Shown here: piece after piece, positions 18,401 through 27,510 of the stretch | Numbering within the stretch: the first letter of the stretch is position 1 | How the letters are laid out: each line of letters starts with the position of its first letter | NCBI RefSeq assembly: GCF_035917455.1 | Contig: NZ_CP109078.1 | Location: 2,480,001-2,544,000 of the forward strand | Source of the DNA: Micromonospora sp. NBC_01796 | GTDB taxonomy: Bacteria; Actinomycetota; Actinomycetes; Mycobacteriales; Micromonosporaceae | Reading direction: 5' to 3' | DNA: 64,000 nucleotides | The notes under the pieces: model-generated | The model's database searches: none | Told to the model about the DNA's origin: nothing | The model's input: only the letters and a program-made list of their open reading frames with translations | Made by a program: the position numbers and the translations under genes

Positions 18401-20074
18401 ATGCCGCCCGAGGACGCCGATCGGTCATTCCCCGCCGACCACGCGGCCAGTTGGCGACGGATACGCCGCTACGCGGTCCCGCGCTCGATGATCGAGGAAG
18501 CCACCCGGTGCCGCCTCGACGGCGATTGGCGGGCGGCATGTGCGGCGGCGAACGTGGACGTCGAACTCGACCTGCCGGCGCTCACCGTGTCGTACGGCAG
18601 CACGGTGGCGGCGGCGATCGAGGAGGATCTGCCCCAACTCGTGCCGGACCTGGTCCGCTGGCACCTGCCCCGGGTCCTGTACGGGGGCAGCACCATCGCC
18701 CCGCACCAGGTTGTCCTGCTGGCCGCGTACCCGCCGGAGCCGGGGCGGAGCCGGAAGCTGCCGTACCTGCATCTGCGGTTGCCGGACTCGCCGCACGGTT
18801 CCCAGCGGTTGACCCTGACGGTCGGTCCGGTCGACCGGACCGCACGGATCGGCCGGTACGGCCCGACCGTCGCACACCTGATCCAGGACTGGACCGGTGC
18901 CCGCCACCTGTGGCACGCCGGCCACACCGACGAGTTGCGCGAGCGGGTCGGCGGGGACGTACGGGTCCCGTTCTTCCGGTCCGACGGCACTCCCGTAGAC
19001 GAGACGGCGATCCTCGACAGTGGACCGGGCGAGGGTCCAGCGGCGTTCACCGAGTACGTCACCGCCCTACACGAACGTGGCCGGGTGGTCGAGGCCCTTG
19101 CCGCCGCCGGCATCGACCTGGAGCCGGGTGAACCGGGCAGGCCCGGCTACCGGTACGCCCGGGATCCGCTCGGCCGGCTGGCCCGGCTTCCGGTGGCGCT
19201 GACCCGGCTCCGGCCCGAGGCCGACCGGCTCGCCCGGACGACGGGTGCGCAGCGCTTCCAGGTCCGGCACGGCTGGCCGGGCGATCTGTTTGTGGAACGC
19301 GGCGACCGGCTGCGGATCCGGGTGCTGTACGACGTTCGGGACATCGAGGCTCCGGTCCTGCCGGAGGCGAGCTGGCGCCGGCTGCCCGACCTGGACCTGC
19401 TGCGCCGGGGCATGATCGACGCGGACCGGTTGCACCCGCTGGTGCGTACCGCGCTCTTCCCGGACCTGGCGCCGTCCGGTGGTCCGGTCGGCCCGCCGGA
19501 CGCATCGCTGCCCACCCCGGTGAGAGTGCGGTGCGGTGGGGAGTGGCACGAGGTGTGTTTCGCCGACGGTGAGCTGCGGATCCCGCACGACGAGGAGGAT
19601 CCTGCGCGCGACGGTGGCACCGGCTGCGTGGCGGTACGGCGTACCTGGCGGGACGGTGTCGGGCGGTTGCCGAGGGGCCTGCGCTCCCAGCGGGACGAGT
19701 TGCTGGAGCTGGTCCGGCACGGCGATGTCCACGGGGTGTCCCGGCTGCTCGACGCCGGTGTCGACCCTCGGGTACGGGACGGCCGGCGCAGGAGCCTGCT
19801 CCACCTGCTCCACCTTGTCGACCACACGGTTCTGCTGCCCCGGCTCCTGTCTGCGGGGCTGGACCTGGAGGCGCGGGACCAGGACGGTCGTACGCCGTTG
19901 TTCGCGGCGATCGACGGCGGCGGCTCGGCGGCGCTGGTGAAGGCGCTGCTCGGCGGCGGCGCCCGGTACGTCGGGGACCGGACGGGTGGCTCGATCGGCG
20001 CGTTGCTCCGGAGCCGTGGGCGCGGCGACCTGGCCGACCTGCTCGACGACGGCGGGAGCGACGGTTCGGCCTGA
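18401..20074 (+). CDS. Ankyrin-repeat protein with a large unknown N-terminal region
   Basis: The protein is 557 residues from ATG 18401 with GAGGAG upstream; the gene begins 19 bases after the tRNA-like sequence. Residues 1-440 show no domain I recognise. From about residue 445 ankyrin-like repeats appear: ELLELVRHGDVHGVSRLLDAGVD, then LLHLVDHTVLLPRLLSAGLDLEARDQDGRTPLFAAIDGGG and VKALLGGGA. Ankyrin repeats bind proteins, so the N-terminal part may carry the activity. There is no signal peptide or membrane segment, and nothing nearby hints at its partner. Confidence 0.65.
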   Translation: MPPEDADRSFPADHAASWRRIRRYAVPRSMIEEATRCRLDGDWRAACAAANVDVELDLPALTVSYGSTVAAAIEEDLPQLVPDLVRWHLPRVLYGGSTIAPHQVVLLAAYPPEPGRSRKLPYLHLRLPDSPHGSQRLTLTVGPVDRTARIGRYGPTVAHLIQDWTGARHLWHAGHTDELRERVGGDVRVPFFRSDGTPVDETAILDSGPGEGPAAFTEYVTALHERGRVVEALAAAGIDLEPGEPGRPGYRYARDPLGRLARLPVALTRLRPEADRLARTTGAQRFQVRHGWPGDLFVERGDRLRIRVLYDVRDIEAPVLPEASWRRLPDLDLLRRGMIDADRLHPLVRTALFPDLAPSGGPVGPPDASLPTPVRVRCGGEWHEVCFADGELRIPHDEEDPARDGGTGCVAVRRTWRDGVGRLPRGLRSQRDELLELVRHGDVHGVSRLLDAGVDPRVRDGRRRSLLHLLHLVDHTVLLPRLLSAGLDLEARDQDGRTPLFAAIDGGGSAALVKALLGGGARYVGDRTGGSIGALLRSRGRGDLADLLDDGGSDGSA

Positions 20075-20138
20075 CGTCCGGGAGTTGCGCACTGTCGGGT
20101 GGGCGACGGGGTGATCCGGACCAGCAGCTTTGCAATGT

Positions 20139-20148
20139 AAACTAGTTT
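20139..20148. promoter_or_regulatory. AAACTAGTTT palindrome overlapping a leaderless start
   Basis: AAACTAGTTT is a perfect ten-base palindrome within GTAAACTAGTTTGC, whose flanking bases are also nearly symmetric. TAAACT inside it fits a minus-10 box with the GTG at 20151 only a few bases beyond, suggesting a leaderless transcript. The likely user is the winged-helix regulator encoded by the second gene of the operon. Confidence 0.45.
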
Positions 20149-20150
20149 GC

Positions 20151-20795
20151 GTGCCCCTGGACGATGACGACGAACAGCCTCCGGCGAACCCGGCCGAGAC
20201 CCTGCGACTGATCCGGCAGCAGCAGGCCGAGGCGGCTCGGCAGCTCAACCCGGATCCCCGGCTGATCTACTGGCCGTGGGGCGTCGCCTGGCTGGTCGGG
20301 TTCGGCCTGTTCTTCCTCCGGTTCGGCCCGGACGACCGGATCTTCGTCAACCTGCCCGAGTGGCTGCCGCTGACCGCACTCTTCGTCCTGCTCGGCGCCG
20401 CCGGAACCCTCTCCGCGATCACCGGCGCCCGGTCGTACGGGCAGATCACCGGCGACTCGGCCCGACGCGGCCAGTGGTACGGCGTCGCCTGGCTGCTCGG
20501 TTTCGTCAGTTACGGAATCATCCTCGGCCGGGTCACCGACCAGCAGCCCGACGACCTGGCCCGGCTGCTCTGGGCCGCCGCCGCGGTCGGCCTGACCGGG
20601 GTCCTGCACGTGGCCGGCGGGGCGATCTGGCTCGACCGCAACCTGTTCCGCCTCGGCATCTGGCTCAGCGTCATCAACATCGTCGGCGTGTACGCCGGAC
20701 CCGGCTGGCACGCGCTGATCGTCGCGGTCGCCGGAGGCGGGGGCATGCTGATCGGGGGCACGATCGCCTGGCTCGGCCGCCGGGACAGGACATGA
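20151..20795 (+). CDS. Membrane protein of unknown function, first gene of ABC exporter operon
   Basis: The protein is 214 residues from GTG 20151. A soluble N-terminus (NPAETLRLIRQQQAEAARQLNP) is followed by about six hydrophobic segments, the first being LIYWPWGVAWLVGFGLFFLRF. No enzymatic motif is visible. Its stop overlaps the ATG of a winged-helix regulator (ATGA), and an ABC transporter follows. It could sense the signal for the regulator or assist the transporter. Confidence 0.65.
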   Translation: MPLDDDDEQPPANPAETLRLIRQQQAEAARQLNPDPRLIYWPWGVAWLVGFGLFFLRFGPDDRIFVNLPEWLPLTALFVLLGAAGTLSAITGARSYGQITGDSARRGQWYGVAWLLGFVSYGIILGRVTDQQPDDLARLLWAAAAVGLTGVLHVAGGAIWLDRNLFRLGIWLSVINIVGVYAGPGWHALIVAVAGGGGMLIGGTIAWLGRRDRT

Positions 20796-21124
20796 CCACA
20801 CCACCGGAACTCGACCCGGTGATCCACGCCCAGGCCCGACTCCGAGTGGTGTCCACCTTGGCCACCCTGGCCGAGGGCGACCGGATCACCTTTCCCCGAC
20901 TGCAGGAGATCCTGCGGATGACCGCCGGAAATCTCTCCGTGCACCTCCGCAAACTCGAAGACGCCCAGTACGTCGAGATCACGAAAACCCATCACGGGCG
21001 TACGCCGGCCACCCTGGTCCGGCTGAGCCGGCGGGGCCGACTGGCCTTCGAGGAGTACACCGCCGCGCTACGCGCCCTGCTCGACCCGCCCGAGGCAGCC
21101 ACCCCCGCCCAGGAGTCGTCATGA
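20792..21124 (+). CDS. Winged-helix transcriptional regulator (HTH_27/MarR-like)
   Basis: The protein is 110 residues and consists of one winged helix-turn-helix: IHAQARLRVVSTLATLAEGD, FPRLQEILRMTAGNLSVHLRKLEDAQYVEI, then THHGRTPATLVRLSRRGRLAFEEY as the wing. Proteins of this small class usually repress the operon that encodes them. It overlaps the genes on both sides by four bases, so control of the whole membrane protein / ABC operon through the palindrome at 20139 is likely. Confidence 0.8.
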   Translation: MTTPPELDPVIHAQARLRVVSTLATLAEGDRITFPRLQEILRMTAGNLSVHLRKLEDAQYVEITKTHHGRTPATLVRLSRRGRLAFEEYTAALRALLDPPEAATPAQESS

Positions 21125-22035
21125 TTCTCGCCCGCGCCGACCAGGCCACCCGCCGGTACGGCACCGTCACCGCCCTCGACCAGGTCAGCTTCGAAGTCCG
21201 TACCGGTGAACTCGTCGGCCTGCTCGGGCCGAACGGGGCCGGCAAGAGCACGCTGTTGAACATGCTGGTCGGCGTACGCCGGGTCACCTCCGGCCGGGTC
21301 GAGCTGTTCGGCGGCGATCCCCGCGACCCGGGCAGGCGACAACGTCTCGGCGTCACTCCGCAGGAAACCGGGCTGCCGCCCACCCTGCGGGTCGGCGAGG
21401 TGGTCGACTTCGTCTCCGCCCACTACACCGACCCGGTCCCGCGCGGCGAACTGCTCGACCGGTTCGGCATCACCGACCTGGCCCGGCGACAGACCGGCGG
21501 GCTCTCCGGCGGGCAGAAGCGGCGGCTGGCGGTGGCGCTGGCCTTCGTCGGTCGCCCCCAACTGGTCGTCCTGGACGAGCCGACCACCGGCCTGGACGTG
21601 GAGGCCCGGCACAGCCTCTGGGCCGCCATCCGGTCTTTCCACGCCGACGGCGGGACGGTCCTGCTGAGCAGCCACTACCTGGAGGAGATCGAGGCGCTGG
21701 CGCACCGGGTGGTGGTGCTCGGCCAGGGCCGGGTGCTCGCCGACGACACCGTCACCGCGATCCGGGACATCGTCGGGGTACGCCGGGTCAGCCTGGTCGC
21801 CGATGACCTGCCGGCGCTGCCCGGTGTGCTCGGCACCGAACACACCGACGGGCGTACGCACCTGCTCACCGCCGACGCGGACCAGCTCGTCCGGGACCTG
21901 GTGGCCAGCGGGGTCGGCTTCTCCGGACTGGAGATCCGACCCACCTCGCTGGAGGAGGCGTTCCTGACTATCACCGCCGGCACCGACCGACCGGTCGGGA
22001 CCGGTGCGTCCACCACCCAACCGATCACCGCCTGA
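21121..22035 (+). CDS. ABC transporter ATP-binding protein
   Basis: This 304-residue ATPase has all the motifs: Walker A GPNGAGKST near residue 38, the signature LSGGQKRRLAVALAF near 128, Walker B LVVLDEPTTGLD, and the H-loop LLSSHYLEEIEALAHRV. The subclass resembles ABC-2/DrrA-type exporters. It starts at an ATG overlapping the regulator's stop, and the permease follows 14 bases later. Export of a drug, lipid or peptide is possible; substrate unknown. Confidence 0.88.
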   Translation: MILARADQATRRYGTVTALDQVSFEVRTGELVGLLGPNGAGKSTLLNMLVGVRRVTSGRVELFGGDPRDPGRRQRLGVTPQETGLPPTLRVGEVVDFVSAHYTDPVPRGELLDRFGITDLARRQTGGLSGGQKRRLAVALAFVGRPQLVVLDEPTTGLDVEARHSLWAAIRSFHADGGTVLLSSHYLEEIEALAHRVVVLGQGRVLADDTVTAIRDIVGVRRVSLVADDLPALPGVLGTEHTDGRTHLLTADADQLVRDLVASGVGFSGLEIRPTSLEEAFLTITAGTDRPVGTGASTTQPITA

Positions 22036-22049
22036 CCGGGGGAACAGTC

Positions 22050-22787
22050 ATGCAGCTCGCGCTCGTACACGCCAGGTACCAACTCCTGGAGACGATCCGG
22101 ATCCCGATCGCGGTGATCGGCAGCGCCTTCTTCCCGGCCGTCTCGATGCTCTTCTTCGTGGTGCCGTTCACCGGGGACGACCCGGCCGGCGCCACCTTCG
22201 CCACCGCCTCGATGGTCACCTTCGCGGTGATGAGCAGCAACATCTTCCAGTACGGGATCGGGGTGTCCGAGGACCGGGCGCAGCCCTGGGATCCGTACAC
22301 CCGGACCCTGCCGGCCGGGCCGGCGCCGCGCTTCGCCGGCCGGATCCTGGCCGGTCTCGCGCTGACCTTCGTCTCGCTGATCCCGGTGGTGGTGATCGCG
22401 GCGGTGGCGACCCCGGCGACGATCACGGGGGGCGGGTTCCTGCTCGCGCTCGGCGCGGTGGTCGTGGCCGCGGTGCCGTTCACCCTGCTCGGACTGACCA
22501 TCGGGTACGCGCTGCCGAGCAAGGCGGCGATCGTGGTGGCGCAGGTCGTCTTCTTCCCGCTCGCCTTCGGCGGTGGCCTGCTCTCCTCACCGGGCAACGC
22601 ACCCGGTTTCATCGAGACGATCGCGCCCTTCCTGCCGACCCGTGGCGCGGTCGAGCTGATGTGGGCGGCGGTAGGTGACTTCACCCCCGAGCCGACCGCG
22701 CTGATCATGCTCGGTGTCTGGGTGGTGGTGCTGGCCTCGGCGGCCGGGTGGGCGTACCGCCGGGACGAGGGGCGCCGGTTCAGCTGA
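22050..22787 (+). CDS. ABC-2 type transporter permease
   Basis: This 245-residue membrane protein has about six hydrophobic segments and the ABC-2 pattern, including the conserved region near the end of the fifth helix (FFPLAFGGGLLSSPGNAPGFIETIAPFLPTRGAVELMW). It is the partner of the ATPase gene just upstream and ends the operon, followed by a strong hairpin. Confidence 0.85.
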   Translation: MQLALVHARYQLLETIRIPIAVIGSAFFPAVSMLFFVVPFTGDDPAGATFATASMVTFAVMSSNIFQYGIGVSEDRAQPWDPYTRTLPAGPAPRFAGRILAGLALTFVSLIPVVVIAAVATPATITGGGFLLALGAVVVAAVPFTLLGLTIGYALPSKAAIVVAQVVFFPLAFGGGLLSSPGNAPGFIETIAPFLPTRGAVELMWAAVGDFTPEPTALIMLGVWVVVLASAAGWAYRRDEGRRFS

Positions 22788-22802
22788 ACCAGCCCCGACA
22801 CG

Positions 22803-22842
22803 CACCGCCCCGCCGACCGGAAGACCGGTCGACGGGGCGGTG
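22803..22842. terminator. Strong bidirectional hairpin terminator
   Basis: CACCGCCCCG (22803-22812) pairs with CGGGGCGGTG (22833-22842), with an inner GACCGG/CCGGTC stem and an AAGA loop. It lies between the convergent ends of the ABC operon and the M14 peptidase gene. Confidence 0.75.
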
Positions 22843-22856
22843 TCGTTGGTGGACGA

Positions 22857-24746
22857 TCAGGAGCTGGTGATCGTCACGTTGTCCACGCCCGCCTCGACCA
22901 GGCTCGCGCCGGAGGCGTCGGTCGCCTCCACCAGGATCCGGACCGACTGTCCCGCGTACGAGGACAGGTTGAGGTTGGCCGACGTCCACGCGCCGTTGCG
23001 GTTGCTCGCCGCCCCGGCCTGGGTCAGCAGTGCGGTGGTGCCGCCGTTGTGCACCACGCTGACCCGGAAGAAGTCCGCCGAGGACGAGTTCGAGCCGTGC
23101 GCGAGGTAGTACGACAACGACAGCGACAGCGTGCCGCTGGAGGGCAGCGTCACGGCCGGCGAACGGGCACTGGTGAGCCCGCCGTCGATGTCGTAGTCAC
23201 CCGCGGCGGTGCCGGCGAGCCGGCCGGTGGACAGGTCGTTGCTGCCGCCCGCCGGGGCGAGCTGCTTGGCACCGCTGGAGGTGGTCGCCTGCGACGTACC
23301 GCGCTCCCAGGCACCGGAGGTGGCGGTGTCCGTACCGGAGGGGTTGATGGTCCAACCGGTCGCGGTCTCGAAGGTGTCCGACCAGACCGTGGTCCCGCCG
23401 CCACCGCCGCCGCAGTACTGCGCCTGCTTGCCGATCACCCGATACGGGCAGTCGGCGGCCTCACTGAGGATCAACACCGCTTCCCGGTTGCGTGAGGTCT
23501 GGGCCGGGATGACCTCGTCGGGCGGGTAGAACCCGCCGCCGCCGGACGATCCGGGGTACATCTCGAAGGTGTACGCCCAGATCTGGTGCGTCGCCCACAT
23601 CCAGTCGAGGCTGTCGCCGTCGGTGATGTAGAGGTCGGAGGACTGCTCCGGGGTGTACCCGTTGGTGGCCGCCATCTGCTGGCCCAGCGTGCGGAACGTC
23701 GCCTCCTGGTCGGCGTTCAACCCGGCCGCCGTGTTCGCCGTGGTGTAGCCGTACGGCCAGAGCACCAACTGCGAGTACGTGTGGAAGTCGATGTTCGCCT
23801 TGATCTGCTGGGTGCCGCCGACCACCCGGCTGTTGACGAAGTTGCGCAGCGCCTGGGTCTCCGGGGCGGAGAAGGCGGACGGGCCACGGTAGGTCTCCGA
23901 CGACGTCGTGCCGGAGGAACCGCCGCAGCAGCCCCAGTTGTAGCCCCAGTTGCGGTTCAGGTCGGTGCCGACATTCGACGAGCCGCTGTTCGGCTGCCGG
24001 TTCTTCCGCCATGACCGGTACGAACCGGTGGCGATGTCGTACTCGCTGCCGTCGGGGTTGACCGTCGGCACGATCCAGATCTCCCGGGTGTTCACGATGT
24101 TCGTGATCCGGGAGTCGGAACCGTAGCTGTCGGTGAAGAGGTTGAGCAGGTAGATCGCCATCTCGACGGTCAGGTGCTCACGGGCGTGCTGCTGGGAGTT
24201 GAACAGGATCTCCGGTTCGGCCTCGTCCGTACCGACGTTGTCCGAGATCTTGATGACGGGCAGGTCCCGACCCTCGTACGAGCTGCCGATGCTGGACTTG
24301 CGGGCGATCGTCGGGTGGTCCGAGACCACCTGGTTGATGACCGCGGTCAGCTCGGCGTAGTCGTGGTAGTTCGAGTCGGCGGGCGGGAAGGCATTGATCC
24401 CGACACCGTCGGTGGCGCCGCGTGCGGGCGGCGCCGGTACGGCCTCCAGGGTGAAGCCGAGCGCGGTGATCGCCTTCACCTCGGCTGCGGTCGCGGTGAC
24501 GTTCAGGATGCCGTGCTCGCTGTAGTTGATCGCCGCGCCGGTCTTGACGACGGCGTTGCGGTCCTCCAGCGTGCGCGGACCGAGCACCCGGTACTCGGCG
24601 CTGGTGTCGGCACTGATCGCGCCCGGCTTCGGATCGGCGGAGACCGGGCTGGTCACGACGGCGAACAGGCCGATCGCGACGGTCGTCGCGAGGGCGATGG
24701 TCCGGCGTCGGGACGACCGCCGGGGTACGAGGGTACGGAAGGGCAT
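22857..24746 (-). CDS. Secreted M14 zinc carboxypeptidase with C-terminal beta-sandwich domain
   Basis: The protein is 629 residues from ATG 24746, preceded by AGGAGG at good spacing. A signal peptide ([25 protein letters not shown]) and propeptide-like region lead into the M14 domain: [19 protein letters not shown] (zinc H-x-x-E), [39 protein letters not shown] (third zinc ligand) and YTFEMYP (catalytic Glu). After a glycine run, about 150 residues form an accessory domain beginning [17 protein letters not shown], of the type seen on exported hydrolases. It is probably an extracellular peptide-digesting enzyme transcribed alone. Confidence 0.88.
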   Translation of the reverse strand: MPFRTLVPRRSSRRRTIALATTVAIGLFAVVTSPVSADPKPGAISADTSAEYRVLGPRTLEDRNAVVKTGAAINYSEHGILNVTATAAEVKAITALGFTLEAVPAPPARGATDGVGINAFPPADSNYHDYAELTAVINQVVSDHPTIARKSSIGSSYEGRDLPVIKISDNVGTDEAEPEILFNSQQHAREHLTVEMAIYLLNLFTDSYGSDSRITNIVNTREIWIVPTVNPDGSEYDIATGSYRSWRKNRQPNSGSSNVGTDLNRNWGYNWGCCGGSSGTTSSETYRGPSAFSAPETQALRNFVNSRVVGGTQQIKANIDFHTYSQLVLWPYGYTTANTAAGLNADQEATFRTLGQQMAATNGYTPEQSSDLYITDGDSLDWMWATHQIWAYTFEMYPGSSGGGGFYPPDEVIPAQTSRNREAVLILSEAADCPYRVIGKQAQYCGGGGGGTTVWSDTFETATGWTINPSGTDTATSGAWERGTSQATTSSGAKQLAPAGGSNDLSTGRLAGTAAGDYDIDGGLTSARSPAVTLPSSGTLSLSLSYYLAHGSNSSSADFFRVSVVHNGGTTALLTQAGAASNRNGAWTSANLNLSSYAGQSVRILVEATDASGASLVEAGVDNVTITSS

Positions 24747-24946
24747 GCAAAACCTCCTGGGGGTGCGGAGATTCCCGCTCTGTACCGCACACTGCACCAC
24801 CCCTTACATGGTCATATCAATAACGATCACTCTCTCTGTTCCATCTCAACATCATCGTCATACCGGCGAAAACCGCCGGGGCGGTCGGCTTTCGTTGGCG
24901 CTCGGTTTCAGCAGCCGGCCTCCCACCCTGCTCGGGCCGGCGTCGG

Positions 24947-25738
24947 TCAGAGCACCTGTGGCAGGTCCCAGGCCTGGTCCGCGCCCGTGACCTTGTCGAC
25001 CGTCGGGCCGAGGATCGGCTTGACGATCGTCTGTTTGATCACCCAGTTGGTGGCGAGCAACTGGTAACCGGCCTGGGTGGAGTAGCGAGCACCGACCCAG
25101 TTCTGCACCCCGACCTTGTGGATGCTCGTCAGCTTGTACGCCCGCGCGAAGTCGCTCATCTTCTTCAGGAAGATGGCGACCTTGCGGAGCAGATTGGCCA
25201 GTTTCAGACCGACCGCCGCCGCCCGGGTGCCGGCCAGCGCGGCCTGTACCCCGGTTGCCGCTGCACCCGCCAACATCGACGCACCGGCGGTGATCCAGGC
25301 CGAGGCGAGCGCCACGATGATGGTGATGATGGCCCAGGCGATCAGTTCCTTGACGATCTGCTCGACCAGTTCCTGCGCCTGTCGGGCCCCCTCGGCCGAC
25401 CCCTCCAGCAACTCGGCTGTGGCCACGAAGTGGTCGCCGATCTCGGCCAACGACTGGTTGATCTGGCTCATCTGCGCGTTGAACGACTCGGCCGCCTCCC
25501 CCTCCCAGTAGGAGAGCAGGTCGGTCCGGGCACCCACCTCGTCCAGCACGAACTGGTCCATCCGGGTCGCCGCGTCCCGCCACGCCTTCGCCTGGGCGTT
25601 CAGCAGGTCCGGGTCGCCGGTCACCGCGTCCATAGGGTGGGTCAGGAACTCGACGATCGGCTTGATCACCGAGTACGCCGCACCGGCCGGTCCGAGATAG
25701 TCCTCGATCCTTTCCGCACCGCTCGGCGCCCGGGTCAC
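24947..25738 (-). CDS. Type VII secretion substrate-like protein with membrane-active C-terminus
   Basis: The protein is 263 residues from a GTG overlapping the preceding stop. Residues ~45-120 are a WXG100-like helical hairpin with the W-x-G turn in LLSYWEGEAAESFNAQMSQIN. A long hydrophobic segment follows (AWAIITIIVALASAWITAGASMLAGAAATG), then about 100 residues with basic helices (LLRKVAIFLKKMSDFARAYK) and no known motif. Unlike ordinary WXG100 proteins of about 100 residues, this has an extension that could be an effector or a pore-forming part. No ESX machinery is in the window. Confidence 0.6.
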   Translation of the reverse strand: MTRAPSGAERIEDYLGPAGAAYSVIKPIVEFLTHPMDAVTGDPDLLNAQAKAWRDAATRMDQFVLDEVGARTDLLSYWEGEAAESFNAQMSQINQSLAEIGDHFVATAELLEGSAEGARQAQELVEQIVKELIAWAIITIIVALASAWITAGASMLAGAAATGVQAALAGTRAAAVGLKLANLLRKVAIFLKKMSDFARAYKLTSIHKVGVQNWVGARYSTQAGYQLLATNWVIKQTIVKPILGPTVDKVTGADQAWDLPQVL

Positions 25739-26046
25739 TTCCCTCCCCCGAACCGGTCCCCGGCGGCCTGGTCGGTGCCCTGGTAGTTGTCCCGCATCTG
25801 CCGGAACGCCACCGCCAACTCCCCGAACACGTCCTCCCCGGTACGCAGCACCTCCAGCCCGTCCGTGGTGCGCTGCTCGTAGACCGTCGCGACCTCTCGG
25901 GACTCCGGCAGCATCCCGAAGCTGTCCTCGGTCACGTCGGCGTCCACCAGCAGGGCGCGGGTGTTGCCGAAGGCCGTACCGAGGTCCTGCATCGCGTCCG
26001 CGTACCTGGTCATCGCGTCGAGATAGACCTTCACCGGTTGTGTCAT
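25735..26046 (-). CDS. EspC/WXG100-like small secreted-type protein
   Basis: This 103-residue, all-helical protein begins MTQPVKVYLDAMTRYADAMQDLG and contains a second long helix, ATVYEQRTTDGLEVLRTGEDVFGELAVAFRQM. Size and pattern fit the PF10824-like (EspC) type VII secretion target group, although no W-x-G is visible. It overlaps the flanking genes by four bases on each side (ATGA, GTGA). It is probably a partner or chaperone of the longer WXG100-like protein downstream. Confidence 0.6.
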   Translation of the reverse strand: MTQPVKVYLDAMTRYADAMQDLGTAFGNTRALLVDADVTEDSFGMLPESREVATVYEQRTTDGLEVLRTGEDVFGELAVAFRQMRDNYQGTDQAAGDRFGGGK

Positions 26047-26645
26047 GCCTGCTCCTCCCCAGGAGTACCCGCCGCCGGCCGGGGCGGGCCGATGGCTTCC
26101 GCCGCCCGCCGACCCGCCTTCGGCGGCCCGCCGATCAGGGCACAGACCGATCCGTCGGTGAAGACAACCAGGAACCGTCCTCGGCGGAGCACACCCGCCG
26201 GCGCCATGATCGCCCCGACGATAGCGTCCCTCGGCGATTCGTGGGTCAACGTCGCCACGTACTCCACCGGACCGAACCACCGGTCGGTCCAACTTCCACC
26301 CACCCGGTCGACCGACCCCAGGTTGGCGACGAGCAACCGGTCGTCGGTGACCGCCAGGGTGGGTGCGAAGGTCGCCTCGACCGCGGCGTGCAGCCGCCCG
26401 GCGGGGCTGTCCGCCGGCCCGATCACCGCCCGACCGAACGCGGCCTGCTGCAACAGGTTCCCCGGATGCGTACCGAGGCCGAGCAGGATGGTCGGGTCGA
26501 GCAGGTTCTTCAGTTCGTCGGAAATGGAGACGTCTTCGGTCGTACCGACGTCCTTTATCAGCATCGCGGCGGTCAGCAACCGCTCCCCGGGCGCGAGGAG
26601 TGGACGCAGCGCCGGCTCAATGTGGAGCGTGTCATCCTTGGCCAC
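26043..26645 (-). CDS. Hypothetical protein, first gene of the T7SS-like trio
   Basis: The protein is 200 residues from GTG 26645 (a TTG at 26669 is the alternative). Readable parts are HIEPALRPLLAPGERLLTAAMLIKD, a beta-rich centre with LAVTDDRLLVANLGS, and VVFTDGSVCALIGG near the end; this pattern is like proteins that carry a PH-like or GRAM-like fold, but I am not sure. No signal peptide. Its stop overlaps the ATG of the EspC-like gene, so it is probably needed for the same process. Confidence 0.5.
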   Translation of the reverse strand: MAKDDTLHIEPALRPLLAPGERLLTAAMLIKDVGTTEDVSISDELKNLLDPTILLGLGTHPGNLLQQAAFGRAVIGPADSPAGRLHAAVEATFAPTLAVTDDRLLVANLGSVDRVGGSWTDRWFGPVEYVATLTHESPRDAIVGAIMAPAGVLRRGRFLVVFTDGSVCALIGGPPKAGRRAAEAIGPPRPAAGTPGEEQA

Positions 26646-26783
26646 CGGGCAAGAATGCCACCGCCCCAACCGGCCTCGCTATCCTGTCCACCCTGACCCG
26701 CCGTGGGGAGGGCCGCCCTGTTGTCGCGCTCGCTCGTACCAGGTGCCCCTCCCGGCGGCCGACACCGGCCGAGAGGATTCGAC

Positions 26784-27185
26784 GTGCCCGACATCCGGAA
26801 TCTGGAGGATCTCGCCGAGTACGCCCACCAGCAGGTGGCGCGGATCCAGCGGATGCAGGACGACCTCGCCGACCAGTACGGCACCGGCGAATCGCCGCGC
26901 GGTTACGTCCGGGCCCGTACCGGTCCGGGCGGCGCGATCCAGGAACTGCGGATCGACCCCGGCGCCCTGCGGCTGTCGGCGGAGGACGTCGCGGCGGAGG
27001 TCACCGCCGCGATCGGCGAGGCCCAACGGGAGTACAACGGCCGGGCCAACGAGATCATCGCCCCGGTCCTGGCGGCTGCTCCGAGCGAGGATTCGCTGGG
27101 CAGGCTGGACGAGGGAATGCGCCGGCTGGACGGCCTGATGGACGACCTGGACCGGGTGGCCCGGCGACGCGACCTGGACCGCTGA
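26784..27185 (+). CDS. YbaB/EbfC-family protein
   Basis: The protein is 133 residues from GTG 26784, with GAGAGGA upstream; the longer frame from 26703 adds unlikely sequence. It is helical at both ends (LEDLAEYAHQQVARIQRMQDDLADQYG) with a short central sheet (YVRARTGPGGAIQELRIDPGALRL) and VAAEVTAAIGEAQREYNGRANEIIAPVL, matching the YbaB/EbfC fold. In actinobacteria such paralogues often sit beside WXG100/EspC genes, as here, divergent from the trio. The role may be regulatory rather than nucleoid binding. Confidence 0.7.
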   Translation: MPDIRNLEDLAEYAHQQVARIQRMQDDLADQYGTGESPRGYVRARTGPGGAIQELRIDPGALRLSAEDVAAEVTAAIGEAQREYNGRANEIIAPVLAAAPSEDSLGRLDEGMRRLDGLMDDLDRVARRRDLDR

Positions 27186-27187
27186 GC

Positions 27188-27496
27188 TCAGCGAGCGGTG
27201 TCGGGGTCGGCCGGCGGGGTGGTCGAGGAAGCCGGCGGAGCGGTGGCGGGCTGGTCGTCACCGGAGAGCGCGGCCCGCAGCCGTGCCTTCTCCTCCTGCC
27301 GCCGCTGGACCGCCCCGGCCACCTGTTCGGCCATCTCGTTACGCCAGGTCTTGAGCAGGAAGAAGGACGCCGCCGCCGAGAACACCACCGCCAGCATGAG
27401 CTTGAGGAAGATGCTCATGGGAACCGGCAACAGCGCGGCCATGACCACCACGAACAGCCCGACCCGGCCCAGCGTGTACTTCACGGCGGGACTCAC
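27188..27496 (-). CDS. DUF4229-family small membrane protein
   Basis: The protein is 102 residues from GTG 27496 with GGAG upstream. It begins VSPAVKYTLGRVGLFVVVMAALL, with two membrane helices (second: IFLKLMLAVVFSAAASFFLL), then a charged helix WRNEMAEQVAGAVQRRQEEKARLRAAL and a Pro/Thr tail. That matches the DUF4229 pattern common in this family of bacteria. Function unknown. It follows another membrane protein by 14 bases on the same strand. Confidence 0.75.
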   Translation of the reverse strand: MSPAVKYTLGRVGLFVVVMAALLPVPMSIFLKLMLAVVFSAAASFFLLKTWRNEMAEQVAGAVQRRQEEKARLRAALSGDDQPATAPPASSTTPPADPDTAR

Positions 27497-27510
27497 GATT
27501 CCATCTCCGA

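Noticed and set aside
24863-24879. Small CCGGCG/CGCCGG hairpin after the T7SS-like operon
   Set aside because: Only six base pairs and no T-run; such stems are frequent by chance at this GC content.
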